Of a stretch of 64,000 nt of DNA, positions 46,306 to 54,754 are shown piece after piece. A program made the position numbers and the translations under genes. This DNA comes from Paenibacillus tundrae (lineage in GTDB: Bacteria; Bacillota; Bacilli; Paenibacillales; Paenibacillaceae). Where the stretch lies: positions 5,517,001 to 5,581,000 of the forward strand of contig NZ_CP145605.1 in assembly GCF_036884255.1 (NCBI RefSeq), given 5' to 3'. How positions within the stretch are numbered: the first letter of the stretch is position 1; every line of letters starts with the position of its first letter. The notes below the pieces were generated by a model, which saw nothing but the letters and a program-made list of their open reading frames with translations, did no database searches and was not told where the DNA came from.

Positions 46306-47052
46306 TTAAAATTCAGTGATTTGTTGTAAAAACTTGCGTGTTCGTTCTTGTTCTGGATGTTCAAAGAACGCCTGAGGACTTGCTTCCTCCACAATCGATC
46401 CGTCCGCCATGAACACAATTTTGTTCGCTACATTACGGGCGAATTTCAATTCATGGGTCACCACAAGCATCGTCATGCCTTCCTGAGCCAGCTCCTTCAT
46501 GACAGACAACACTTCACCTACGAGCTCAGGATCAAGAGCCGATGTAGGTTCATCGAACAGCATCACCTCAGGCTCCATCGCGAGTGCACGAGCAATAGCA
46601 ACACGTTGCTGCTGTCCACCGGATAATCGGGATGGATAAGCATCCTGCTTATCGGACAGACCGACACGGTCTAGCAGAAGCTTGCCTCGTTCGGCTGCTT
46701 CATCACGCTTGATCTTTTTGACTGTGACCAGCCCCTCCATCACATTACCCAGCACGGTCTTATGCGGATAGAGGTTAAATTGCTGAAATACCATGCCCGT
46801 CTGACGACGTATTTCTAATACTCTCGCACGCTGTACACGCAGAGAATCCGCACTGTCTACCACAGTACCGTTCACTTCAATTCGTCCACCAGACAACTGC
46901 TCCAGACCGTTCAAGCAGCGCAGCAATGTACTCTTGCCTGAACCACTTGGTCCGAGCAGTACAACGATATCTTTGGCGTTCACATGTAAATCTATATTTT
47001 TAAGTACTTCATTATTCTCAAAACGCTTGCTAAGCCCTGTCGTTGTAATCAT
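46306..47052 (-). CDS. Amino-acid ABC transporter ATP-binding protein
   Basis: A 248-residue ABC ATPase of the GlnQ/TcyN type. Walker A is GPSGSGKST, Q-loop FQQFNLYPH, signature LSGGQQQR, Walker B VMLFDEPTSALD. GGAGGAG precedes the ATG. It follows the permease gene by 17 bases and powers polar amino acid uptake with it. Confidence 0.95.
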   Translation of the reverse strand: MITTTGLSKRFENNEVLKNIDLHVNAKDIVVLLGPSGSGKSTLLRCLNGLEQLSGGRIEVNGTVVDSADSLRVQRARVLEIRRQTGMVFQQFNLYPHKTVLGNVMEGLVTVKKIKRDEAAERGKLLLDRVGLSDKQDAYPSRLSGGQQQRVAIARALAMEPEVMLFDEPTSALDPELVGEVLSVMKELAQEGMTMLVVTHELKFARNVANKIVFMADGSIVEEASPQAFFEHPEQERTRKFLQQITEF

Positions 47053-47069
47053 CGGTTCTCCTCCTTCGA

Positions 47070-47720
47070 TCAGTAAGCCCGAGCGAGTCTGCGCTCCACT
47101 TGTTCCAGAATGGCCGAGAAGCCGATGCTCATGATCCAGTAGATCACACCGATCGCTAGATAAAACGGCATGTTCAGTGCATATTGAGAAACCAGTAATT
47201 GTGCCGAACGCAACAACTCGGTTACCCCGATTGCGGCCACAAGTGATGTTTCCTTCAGCATACCAATAAACGTATTACCCATCGGTGGAATAGCGATCCG
47301 GACAGCCTGTGGGAACACAATGCGTCTCATCGTCTGAGCCGGTGTCATGCCTGTCGCATAAGCTGCCTCTGTCTGCCCTTTGGGAACAGCTTGGATTGCA
47401 CCACGGAAGGTTTCAGACAAAAAAGCACCTGCATTCAAGCTGAGTGCGAGACAAGCAGCGGTAAGTGAGCCTAAGGTTACCCCGTAGTCCACTAATCCGT
47501 AATAGATAACGAATAATTGCACGAGCAACGGTGTTCCTCGCATGATGGATACATAAAATCGGGCAATCAACCGAAGCCACATTGGCCCTTTGAGACGAGC
47601 TACGGCAACGATTACCCCAATGATAAAGGCAAAAAACATTGATATCACAGTTACATATAGAGTGTAATACGCCCCCTTCAAAAAGAAGGGGACATTTTCA
47701 AGTATCAAATCAAGTTCCAT
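47070..47720 (-). CDS. Amino-acid ABC transporter permease
   Basis: A 216-residue permease of the HisM/GlnP group with about five transmembrane helices. The family motif SLNAGAFLSETFRGAIQAVPKGQTEAA is the EAA-type loop. It lies between the binding protein and ATPase genes. Substrate class is polar amino acids; cystine is plausible given neighbouring OsmC and AhpD-like genes, but not shown. Confidence 0.94.
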   Translation of the reverse strand: MELDLILENVPFFLKGAYYTLYVTVISMFFAFIIGVIVAVARLKGPMWLRLIARFYVSIMRGTPLLVQLFVIYYGLVDYGVTLGSLTAACLALSLNAGAFLSETFRGAIQAVPKGQTEAAYATGMTPAQTMRRIVFPQAVRIAIPPMGNTFIGMLKETSLVAAIGVTELLRSAQLLVSQYALNMPFYLAIGVIYWIMSIGFSAILEQVERRLARAY

Positions 47721-47751
47721 GGATCAAACTTCCCTTCGCCTTGCAGGTTCA

Positions 47752-48615
47752 TTATTGCGCAGGCTCTTCATCAAACCATTTTTTGAAAATGGTGTTGTAT
47801 GTGCCATCGTCCTTCATGCCTTTTAGTGCCTCATTCAGTGCAGCTACGAGTTCCGGATTGTTTTTACGAACTGCGATTCCGGCTTGGTCACTCTTGATTG
47901 GTTCGCCTACAGCTTTGATCTTGAAGCCATTTGCATCCACAATAGGTTTGAGCGCATACAGGTTATTGATTGTTGCATCGATACGACCTGCATCCAGATC
48001 TTTCAGGGAAGAGATAACATCGTCATACGTTTTGATCGTGAAATCGCCAACTTTGGGCAGTACTTCATTACGCAGATACGTTTCATCATTGGTACCCAAA
48101 CCTACGCCGATCGTTTTTCCTTTGAAATCCTCTAACGTCGTAATATCGTTATTATCATTTTTCACAATGATTTTTACGGAGTTGGTAATGTACGGATCAC
48201 TGAAATCCAGTGCTTTTTTGCGTTCATCGGTGATTGTCATTTGGCTAATGATCGCATCCAGTTTCTTGGATTGTAGACTTGGTGTCAGTCCAGAGAACTC
48301 CTGGGATACAAATTCAACCTCAACTCCCAGACGCTTCGCAACCTCACGTGCGATATCTGCATCAAAGCCATCCATTTCCTTCTTATCATTCAGGAAGTTG
48401 TATGGACGATACGTTCCCATCATCCCCACTTTGATAACGCCAGCCGACTTGATCTGTTCCAGTTCATTGCTCGCTGGTGCCGCAGCATCTCCGCCATTAT
48501 CAGTTGTAGCTTTGCTGCCGCAAGCGCTAAGTACCAGCATGGTGATTAGTAGCAATGCCGTTAGCGTCCAGCCTTTGCGAGTTTTATTCTTACGAATGTT
48601 CGATCCAGTATTCAT
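47752..48615 (-). CDS. Amino-acid ABC transporter solute-binding lipoprotein
   Basis: A 287-residue lipoprotein with signal peptide and lipobox VLSAC. The family-3 binding protein core is clear: IKVGMMGTYRPYNF, MDGFDADIAREVAKRLG, and DFSDPYI. Homologues bind cystine, glutamine or other polar amino acids. It is the first gene of a four-gene operon ending with the OsmC gene. AGAGGAAG precedes the ATG. Confidence 0.93.
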   Translation of the reverse strand: MNTGSNIRKNKTRKGWTLTALLLITMLVLSACGSKATTDNGGDAAAPASNELEQIKSAGVIKVGMMGTYRPYNFLNDKKEMDGFDADIAREVAKRLGVEVEFVSQEFSGLTPSLQSKKLDAIISQMTITDERKKALDFSDPYITNSVKIIVKNDNNDITTLEDFKGKTIGVGLGTNDETYLRNEVLPKVGDFTIKTYDDVISSLKDLDAGRIDATINNLYALKPIVDANGFKIKAVGEPIKSDQAGIAVRKNNPELVAALNEALKGMKDDGTYNTIFKKWFDEEPAQ

Positions 48616-48816
48616 GTTGTGTTCTTCCTCTCAAGTCGTTATGTGGTTGTGCATACAGGAGCATGGTTATATGTGGTACTTAATGTATGGTGATACAACA
48701 GTTATCCCCATTATTCCCTGCTCGTGGCTGAAACATGTGATAGGACGTACTTTCATTTTCCTAATCAGATGCTCATCCTTATTTCAAAGTAAATGCTTCG
48801 GAATCAGGCGATGTCT

Positions 48817-49449
48817 TCATGTGCCTAACAATCCGTAAAATTCAAAGCTTGCTGCCTCCGCCGCGAGCGACGATGCTGTCATGGAAGAGAACGCGTTGTG
48901 CAGATCCTCTGAACCAAATAACCAGCGCGTTATCATGCCTTCAATCATGCTGACAAGCAATGCTGCTCTCAGCGGAATATCCATTGATTTTGGCAACATT
49001 CCCAGCTCCATGGCTCTCTCCATGTTGTGACGAAATGCCGTTTCCACCGCATTGCGTGTCTCCTCAACCAGACGGCGAACTGCATCTTCCGTAACGATGC
49101 CTTTGAGAAGTAGCTCCATGAAGTAACGATTGTTTGCGGCAAAAGAGAATAAATCGGTAAACAGTCGTTCCGAAGCCTTCACCATATCCTCTACCGTTCC
49201 GGCATCCTTGCGATATCCTTGTCCAATCGCTTCAAGAAGTTTCTCTCTGCCTGTGAGTACAATCTCGGAGGCAATGGCTTCCTTGCTTTTGAAGTGCCAA
49301 TAGAAGGTTCCCTGAGCGACACCCGCTTCCCGAACAATATCGGAAATTTTGGTCTGATGATAACCCTGCGTTGCAAAACGCTCTAGTGCTATGCGTATAA
49401 TCTGGTTCCGGCGGTCTTCGCCAGGTTCCAAAGTATTACCTTTACTCAT
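48817..49449 (-). CDS. TetR-family transcriptional regulator
   Basis: A 210-residue protein with the TetR helix-turn-helix TKISDIVREAGVAQGTFYWHFKSKEAIASE at the N-terminus and a variable helical ligand-binding domain. A TTGACA-17-TAGGAT promoter and a GACTGACTGA-type operator lie upstream, indicating autoregulation. It is 201 bases upstream of the amino-acid binding protein on the same strand; regulation of that operon is possible. GGGAGGG precedes the ATG. Confidence 0.92.
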   Translation of the reverse strand: MSKGNTLEPGEDRRNQIIRIALERFATQGYHQTKISDIVREAGVAQGTFYWHFKSKEAIASEIVLTGREKLLEAIGQGYRKDAGTVEDMVKASERLFTDLFSFAANNRYFMELLLKGIVTEDAVRRLVEETRNAVETAFRHNMERAMELGMLPKSMDIPLRAALLVSMIEGMITRWLFGSEDLHNAFSSMTASSLAAEAASFEFYGLLGT

Positions 49450-49466
49450 ACGTTTAACCCTCCCGA

Positions 49467-49486
49467 TTGATCAGTCAGTCAGTTAA
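49467..49486. promoter_or_regulatory. Probable TetR operator with triple CAGT direct repeats
   Basis: The stretch contains TGATCA followed by CAGTCAGTCAGT and overlaps the expected start point of the tetR transcript, just downstream of the -10. Confidence 0.45.
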
Positions 49487-49491
49487 TGTAT

Positions 49492-49520
49492 ATCCTATGG
49501 GATAACTAGGTTTTTGTCAA
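49492..49520 (-). promoter_or_regulatory. Sigma-A promoter of the TetR regulator gene
   Basis: A perfect TTGACA (49520-49515) and TAGGAT (49497-49492) are 17 bases apart on the minus strand. Confidence 0.65.
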
Positions 49521-49664
49521 TATAGTTTTAAACAATAGATTCATGAGAGAAGTTGAAGTTGTATGCATTTCTGATCATAATAGAGCATAGCCATGTTCTA
49601 GAGGACAGGCATTGTGAAGCAGGGCAGCTCACTTCTGCCATCTGCATTTCAAGGAGGAAGAGAA

Positions 49665-50474
49665 TTGGACTTTATATCATCTATTATTATGGGCATCATC
49701 GAGGGTTTGACTGAGTTTTTGCCCGTGTCCTCAACAGGACACATGATTCTGACCGCCCACCTGCTGGGTTTATCGGAGGACAACGAGTCAGTCAAAACGT
49801 TTGAGGTGGTTGTTCAACTCGGAGCTGTACTTGCAGTTGTGGTGTTGTACTGGAACAAGTTTATCGACATGTTCCGCTTCACTGGGGGAAAACGAAGTTA
49901 TTCCCGTCGTCTAAACCTTGGACACATTTTTCTCGCAATGGTTCCTGCTGTAGTCATTGGACTAGTCTTCCGGGATTGGATCAAAGCCCATTTATTCGGC
50001 CCTGAGACGGTACTGTACAGCCTTGTCATTGGGGGCGTTCTGATGATTGTAGCTGAACGCTGGAGCCACCGTAGTGAGCGCATCACTACCCATGATGTAG
50101 ACGATATTTCGTATAAACAAGCCTTTGTAGTCGGGCTATTTCAGATTTTGGCACTGTGGCCTGGCTTCTCTCGTTCCGGCTCAACGATCTCTGGCGGTCT
50201 ATTCGCAGGGATCAGCCGTGTAGCTGCAGCCGAATTTACGTTCCTCGTATCTGTGCCAATCATGATTGGTGCTACAGGATACGATCTGTACAAAAGTATC
50301 GATCATCTGAATGGCAGTGACTTCCCGATCTTCGCTATCGGTTTTATTGCAGCCTTCATCGTTGCGATGCTTGCAATCAAAACATTCTTGTCCATTCTCA
50401 AACGTCTGAGTCTTACGGTCTTTGCGGTATATCGCTTCGTTCTAGCAGCCGTATTCTTCATCATTCTAATGTAA
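49665..50474 (+). CDS. uppP: Undecaprenyl-diphosphatase
   Basis: A 269-residue BacA/UppP membrane phosphatase recycling undecaprenyl diphosphate for cell-wall synthesis. I start at the TTG at 49665, seven bases after AAGGAGG; the start proposed by an ATG-like codon further upstream adds a non-family tail. Catalytic motifs: the Glu-rich GIIEGLTEFLPVSSTGH at the N-terminus and PGFSRSGSTISGG in the second half. About eight transmembrane helices. It is transcribed alone with a terminator behind it. Resistance to bacitracin is a family-level expectation. Confidence 0.94.
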   Translation: MDFISSIIMGIIEGLTEFLPVSSTGHMILTAHLLGLSEDNESVKTFEVVVQLGAVLAVVVLYWNKFIDMFRFTGGKRSYSRRLNLGHIFLAMVPAVVIGLVFRDWIKAHLFGPETVLYSLVIGGVLMIVAERWSHRSERITTHDVDDISYKQAFVVGLFQILALWPGFSRSGSTISGGLFAGISRVAAAEFTFLVSVPIMIGATGYDLYKSIDHLNGSDFPIFAIGFIAAFIVAMLAIKTFLSILKRLSLTVFAVYRFVLAAVFFIILM

Positions 50475-50497
50475 CGTCAAACATCGTAGCGAAATAT

Positions 50498-50545
50498 AAA
50501 TGGCGGTCTCATGTTCCTCTGGAACTGAGCCGCCATTTTATTTAT
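50498..50545 (+). terminator. Terminator of uppP
   Basis: AAATGGCGG and CCGCCATTT form the outer stem with inner GTTCC/GGAAC pairing, followed by a T-rich run on the plus strand. Confidence 0.88.
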
Positions 50546-50642
50546 GTGTTACATGTGCTAAGTGCTAAATCCAATAAATCGAGTCCTATGTATAGATGAC
50601 ATAGAAGCTTTTTTTACTTTTGGTGAACCTATAGATCTAGAT

Positions 50643-50825
50643 TTAGTACCACTGCTTCACTTGAATTTCTCTTAATTTCTTCCGATATCTCATCTGCTCA
50701 ATCAAATTATATCTATTCTGCTTCTGCTCCTCTAGCCGTCTTCTCACTCCTCGCATCAATAATTGATATCTTAGTTCATCATTACGACTCAGTTGATGCA
50801 TTTCTTGAAAGATAGCTTTACTCAT
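50643..50825 (-). CDS. Small basic helical protein, hypothetical
   Basis: A 60-residue frame rich in Arg, Gln and Leu (LLMRGVRRRLEEQKQNRYNLIEQMRYRKK) that would form amphipathic helices. A GGAGTG element lies about 14 bases from the ATG, farther than usual. No family is recognised and no terminator follows clearly. It may be a real small protein or a chance frame. Confidence 0.4.
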   Translation of the reverse strand: MSKAIFQEMHQLSRNDELRYQLLMRGVRRRLEEQKQNRYNLIEQMRYRKKLREIQVKQWY

Positions 50826-50968
50826 AGTAATCTCTGTTCACTCCAGTATTAGGTTTATACTACATGAGTTGAACCTATGTTCATCTTATGTCGCTTTAAC
50901 ATTGTACTGCTAGGGTCTAAACAAATTCTGAACACCTTTGGGAAGCAATGAATTGGAGTAGAACATTA

Positions 50969-51006
50969 AAAAAACACCTTCAAATCATGGATATGATTGA
51001 AGGTGC
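50969..51006 (-). terminator. Terminator of the thioredoxin-like gene
   Basis: CACCTTCAATCATA pairs with TATGATTTGAAGGTG (one bulged base) and is followed by seven T on the minus strand. Confidence 0.85.
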
Positions 51007-51030
51007 CTTATGTGTGTAGATCAGCTTTAG

Positions 51031-51357
51031 TTATACTTTGGATTCCAAGGTAGTCAGATATTCCGAAATTTGAGCAGGAGTCTTAGCCCATTTGCTGTGT
51101 AGGTGTGCGATTTTCTTGCCATTTTGGAAAACAAGCAAGCTTGGAATACCGCGTACCCCATTCTCCTCAGCCAAAGGCTGTAATTCTTCCGCGTCCATAG
51201 CATAGAACGTTTTGTCAGCGTGCTGGTCGACTACATCTCCGATAAAACGATCCAGGTTTTTGCAGTCAACACACCAGGTTGTATCAAACTTAATAACGGT
51301 TAGACTGTCTGAATTGATGGTATCGCGATATTGCTGTTCACTAAGAATTCTTTCCAT
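51031..51357 (-). CDS. Thioredoxin-family protein with WCVDC active site
   Basis: A 108-residue thioredoxin fold. The strand-turn TVIKFDTTWCVDCKNL carries CVDC in place of the classical CGPC, and the cis-Pro is in VRGIPSLLVF. AGGGAGAG precedes the ATG, and the gene stands alone. The changed dipeptide alters redox potential and partner choice in known variants; its real role is unknown. Confidence 0.9.
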   Translation of the reverse strand: MERILSEQQYRDTINSDSLTVIKFDTTWCVDCKNLDRFIGDVVDQHADKTFYAMDAEELQPLAEENGVRGIPSLLVFQNGKKIAHLHSKWAKTPAQISEYLTTLESKV

Positions 51358-51498
51358 AGATGTTCTCTCCCTTGTCTATATATGTTCAGCCACAGCATAA
51401 TCATGTGTACCTGAAACGGAATAGTTAATATTTTAACTTTATTTCATTGTACCTTGAATAGTTACATTTGAAAATAGGACTTCCTATTTCTTCCTGTC

Positions 51499-52407
51499 TC
51501 AGCGATGCTGCTTGTACAGGTTAGCCGGATTCGATTCCTTTATTTGTTGGATCTCCGCTGTTGTGAGCGGTGCTGATGCTGAAGCAGCAATATTATGCAG
51601 CAATTGTTCTCTAGAACTCGCGCCAGGTACAACCGCAGCTACGGCTGGATGAGACAAGGCATATCGAATTGCCGTTTGAGTTAAACTGCGCCCGTCCGTA
51701 ACATAACGTCCCAGCGTGTCCCGAATACTGTGAAGCTCAGCTGGCGTATAGTCTAGATAGCCTTTATCAACCTTAGCTGCGCCAGAATCAGCGAGTACTC
51801 CACTGGCGACTGGCCCGCGGGCGATCACACTAATTCCCTTTTGCTCCAATAAAGGCAATACCTCTTCCTCCGCACGGCGATCCACTAGGCTATATTGGTT
51901 CATGACACTTACAATCTGAGCTCTTCTCACATATTCCCGTATGACATTAGGCCGAATGGAGGAAATACCGTAATAGCGAATGAGCCCCTCTTGCTTAAGT
52001 TCTTCAAATGCCTCGATGGTCTCTTCCATTGGATCTTCAATGGTACCGCCATGCAGCTGATACAGATCAATATAGTCAGTCTGGAGACGTTTGAGACTGT
52101 CATGTACCGCCTGTTTGATATACGCCTTGGATGGATCCCATGCCCAACCTTCTTGACCTTGTATTCTTCGGTTCCCAACCTTGGTAGCTACAATAACCTG
52201 ATCCCGGCGTCCCTTAATCGCTTGCCCTACGATCTCTTCATTGCGCCCCGCGTCATACAGATCGGCTGTATCGAGCAAATTCACACCGTGATCCAACGCT
52301 TCATGGATCAGGGCTACGGCTGGATTCACATCAGTTCCGAGCGACATACATCCTAGACCAATCTCTCCTACCATCAATTCGGATGAACCTAGACGATTTT
52401 TTTTCAT
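51499..52407 (-). CDS. Aldo/keto reductase
   Basis: A 302-residue NADPH-dependent reductase from the ATG at 52407, which follows GGGAGGTGG. The catalytic tetrad is visible: Asp and Tyr in NLLDTADLYDAG, Lys in IVATKVGN and His in DLYQLHGG. The C-terminal PGASSREQLLHNI motif binds the cofactor. Substrate is unknown. Length fits the YdhF/YhdN type of AKR. Confidence 0.92.
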   Translation of the reverse strand: MKKNRLGSSELMVGEIGLGCMSLGTDVNPAVALIHEALDHGVNLLDTADLYDAGRNEEIVGQAIKGRRDQVIVATKVGNRRIQGQEGWAWDPSKAYIKQAVHDSLKRLQTDYIDLYQLHGGTIEDPMEETIEAFEELKQEGLIRYYGISSIRPNVIREYVRRAQIVSVMNQYSLVDRRAEEEVLPLLEQKGISVIARGPVASGVLADSGAAKVDKGYLDYTPAELHSIRDTLGRYVTDGRSLTQTAIRYALSHPAVAAVVPGASSREQLLHNIAASASAPLTTAEIQQIKESNPANLYKQHR

Positions 52408-52631
52408 ATCTGCACCACCTCCCATAATTTCTGCAAGTATCCATTGTATCATTCTTCATTGCAAAAATCGCATCCTGCTTCTTGAAAAGTAACATCTATA
52501 TATATCGAACTAAAGAATGTTCACACTTGCCACTCCGATGACAGAATAACCTTTGCGCTGTTATCGTGTAAATGGTTAGTTCAAGATCTAGCTCAGCAAC
52601 TAACGTCGAAAAGAAAGTAAAGTGAACAGGC

Positions 52632-52660
52632 AAAAACCCGGACTAAGAAGCTCCGGGCTT
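52632..52660 (-). terminator. Terminator of the 54-residue protein gene
   Basis: GCCCGGAG pairs with CTCCGGGT-like CCGGG arms around an 8-base loop, followed by TTTTT on the minus strand. Confidence 0.75.
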
Positions 52661-52685
52661 AACATTGCGTGCTGATAGGATGAAT

Positions 52686-52850
52686 CTATTTTATATCTAT
52701 ACGTTGTGGTCTTTTGCCAGTAGACGAACTTGAACCTTTCATCATGCCTGAGACTGTCGAAAATAACTTATCCCTTGCCTGCTTGTTCCTCATCAGATAC
52801 GTTACGCCTGCACCGATAGCTGTCATGATAATTCCTTTACGTTTAGACAT
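52686..52850 (-). CDS. Small hypothetical protein with an N-terminal hydrophobic segment
   Basis: A 54-residue protein from the ATG at 52850, preceded by the strong site AAAGGAGGAAG; a longer in-frame extension has no such site. It has a short hydrophobic stretch (KGIIMTAIGAGVTYLMRN) followed by a basic, Ser-rich tail (GSSSSTGKRPQR). A clear terminator follows, which supports a real gene. Function is unknown. Confidence 0.68.
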   Translation of the reverse strand: MSKRKGIIMTAIGAGVTYLMRNKQARDKLFSTVSGMMKGSSSSTGKRPQRIDIK

Positions 52851-53106
52851 GTGCTCTTCCTCCTTTAAGGATAAATGTACATCGTGTCTTGTTTGAAATT
52901 TACCCGTTGTGCCGAAATCGAAACGTCCTGAATAAGCCATTGAATAAATAAAAAAATACGGTACATTCATCTCATATCTCACTTCAGACATAAATTATGC
53001 AAGTAATTATATAGGCTAATTGAACGGGTATGATCCACCATAACTTGTCCCGATCTAAACCCAGCTAAAGTGTTATGTTATGAAATGAAGTTGATTCGCA
53101 AAACGC

Positions 53107-53143
53107 ACAAAAATTAACCCCCACATATGAATGCAGGGGTCAT
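53107..53143 (-). terminator. Terminator of gpmA
   Basis: ACCCC and GGGGGT arms with an inner TGCAT/ATATG pairing are followed by TAATTTTT on the minus strand, ten bases after the stop. Confidence 0.65.
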
Positions 53144-53151
53144 TTTGGACG

Positions 53152-53895
53152 TTAATCTGATGGCGTAGCCACATGAGTCATTTCTTCATGCTTATACGTT
53201 GAACCATCGGCTGTCAGATAAAAGTGTCCGATCGGATGAAGGTCTTCATCCAATTCGTAGACAAGCGGAATGCCCGTTGGAATGTTAAGCGCCATCACAT
53301 CGGCTTCAGACATCTGATCTAGGTGCATGACCAATGAACGGAGCGTATTGCCATGAGCGGAGATAAGCACCCGTTTACCAGCCGATACAACCGGTTTGAT
53401 CTCGTTGTCCCAATACTCCAGAACCCGCTTCGATGTATCCAGTAAGTTCTCCGTGCGAGGAATGGTACAACCCAATCGGGCATACTTGTCCTGATCTTGG
53501 ACGTAACGTTCATCCGTCTCATCTAGAGCCGGGGGTGACACGCTAATAGAACGTCTCCACTCCATCACTTGATCTTCCCCGTACTTGACTGCGGTCTGTT
53601 GTTTGTTCAAGCCTTGCAGAGCACCATAGTGGCGTTCGTTCAGCTTCCATGTCTTCGTAATAGGAATCCACATGCGATCCATCTCATCCAATGCGATATC
53701 CAATGTTCGTATGGAACGTTTCAGTACCGAAGCATAAGCATAGTCAAAATCAAATCCCTGCTCCTTCAAAATCTTACCGGCTTTACGGGCTTCTCCGTAC
53801 CCATCTGTGGTCAGATCCACGTCCGTCCAGCCCGTAAAACGATTTTCTACGTTCCACATACTTTGTCCATGGCGAATTAATACAACTCTGTACAC
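53152..53895 (-). CDS. gpmA: 2,3-bisphosphoglycerate-dependent phosphoglycerate mutase
   Basis: A 247-residue glycolytic enzyme interconverting 3- and 2-phosphoglycerate. The phospho-His is in LIRHGQSMWNVENRFTGW, the second His in ISAHGNTLRSLV, and the substrate motif is NERHYGALQGLNK. The start is a GTG nine bases after GGAGG. Most Bacilli rely on the cofactor-independent enzyme GpmI, so this may be a second isozyme. Confidence 0.94.
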   Translation of the reverse strand: MYRVVLIRHGQSMWNVENRFTGWTDVDLTTDGYGEARKAGKILKEQGFDFDYAYASVLKRSIRTLDIALDEMDRMWIPITKTWKLNERHYGALQGLNKQQTAVKYGEDQVMEWRRSISVSPPALDETDERYVQDQDKYARLGCTIPRTENLLDTSKRVLEYWDNEIKPVVSAGKRVLISAHGNTLRSLVMHLDQMSEADVMALNIPTGIPLVYELDEDLHPIGHFYLTADGSTYKHEEMTHVATPSD

Positions 53896-53971
53896 GACCG
53901 TGAACCTCCTTCCATGGAAACATTACCCGCAAGTGCTACAGGATATACTTCGTTAAACTTTATTTATGACA

Positions 53972-54556
53972 TTAATAATATGGTGCCATCATCAGATAGA
54001 CTACAACACCTGTAGAGCTGACATACAGCCAGATCGGCATGGTCCAGCGAGCGATTTTACGGTGTTTCTTCAATTGATTCGTCCAGCCCCATACCAGGGT
54101 GAATAGAGCCAATGGCACAATCAATGCTGCCAGAATACTGTGCGTAATCAGGATGAAGAAATAAATGGAACGAATGATGCCTTCTCCACCATATTTTGAA
54201 GTTTCCGGGGAGAGGTAGTGGAATGACAAATACGTTACAAGGAATAACATCGTCGTCGAAAATGCGGCAATAATAAATCGTTTGTGTAGTTTCACATTGC
54301 GCTTGATAATGGCAATCAGCGCCGCTAGCAAGAAGATGAAGGTGAAGCTGTTGAATACAGCATTAAAACGCGGCAGTATGGTAATATCAAAGTCTACACT
54401 TCCCTTATAGCCGATCGATGGCGCGAAGAACAACAATAAAATAATGACATTGGCGAGAATGGAAATGGTGATGATAATACCTGCAAAATTTTTATTACTG
54501 GTCGGGGTAATTTGGTTCGATTGATTGTTCGAGTCCCCTTTGGCCTGTTTGCCCAA
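53972..54556 (-). CDS. DUF420 membrane protein (YozB/CtaM-like)
   Basis: A 194-residue protein with about five transmembrane helices, preceded by a hydrophilic Asn/Gln-rich tail. Conserved His residues in the helices (KLHKRFIIAAF, LSFHYL, THSILAALIVP, KKHRKIARW) mark the DUF420 family. CtaM of Staphylococcus, a DUF420 protein, is needed for a working quinol oxidase, which would suit the Qox operon at 23-27 kb. The start is TTG after AGGAGG. Confidence 0.87.
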   Translation of the reverse strand: MGKQAKGDSNNQSNQITPTSNKNFAGIIITISILANVIILLLFFAPSIGYKGSVDFDITILPRFNAVFNSFTFIFLLAALIAIIKRNVKLHKRFIIAAFSTTMLFLVTYLSFHYLSPETSKYGGEGIIRSIYFFILITHSILAALIVPLALFTLVWGWTNQLKKHRKIARWTMPIWLYVSSTGVVVYLMMAPYY

Positions 54557-54712
54557 TGTAAAATCCTCCTCATATCCTAACTTCTATGTTCTATGTCATT
54601 ATATCTCGGCATTTGTCGGCTGTTAAGTGACAACACTCTGAACAAAAATGTCCACCACATGATGTTATCGTGCCCCACGGCGTAGATTCTAATGAATGAG
54701 GTGTGCTGGTTG
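54557..54712. other. Divergent intergenic DNA between the DUF420 and antiporter genes
   Basis: Non-coding. It must hold the DUF420 promoter; no convincing hexamer pair was picked. The rest of the gap (54713-54928) is the antiporter promoter and leader, annotated separately. Confidence 0.4.
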
Positions 54713-54754
54713 TTTACCCTAGATTGTAATTCTGTTATAATTAATGTCATTAAT
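54713..54754 (+). promoter_or_regulatory. Promoter of the CPA2 antiporter gene with a 15-bp palindrome at the start site
   Basis: TTTACC (54713-54718) and a perfect TATAAT (54736-54741) are 17 bases apart. ATTAATG-T-CATTAAT at 54740-54754 is a perfect 7-1-7 palindrome that overlaps the end of the -10 and the expected transcription start, as a repressor operator would. Confidence 0.6.

Noticed and set aside
47639..48838. A 399-residue plus-strand frame opposite the amino-acid binding protein gene
   Set aside because: Shadow of the minus-strand lipoprotein gene; no ribosome site and no family signature.
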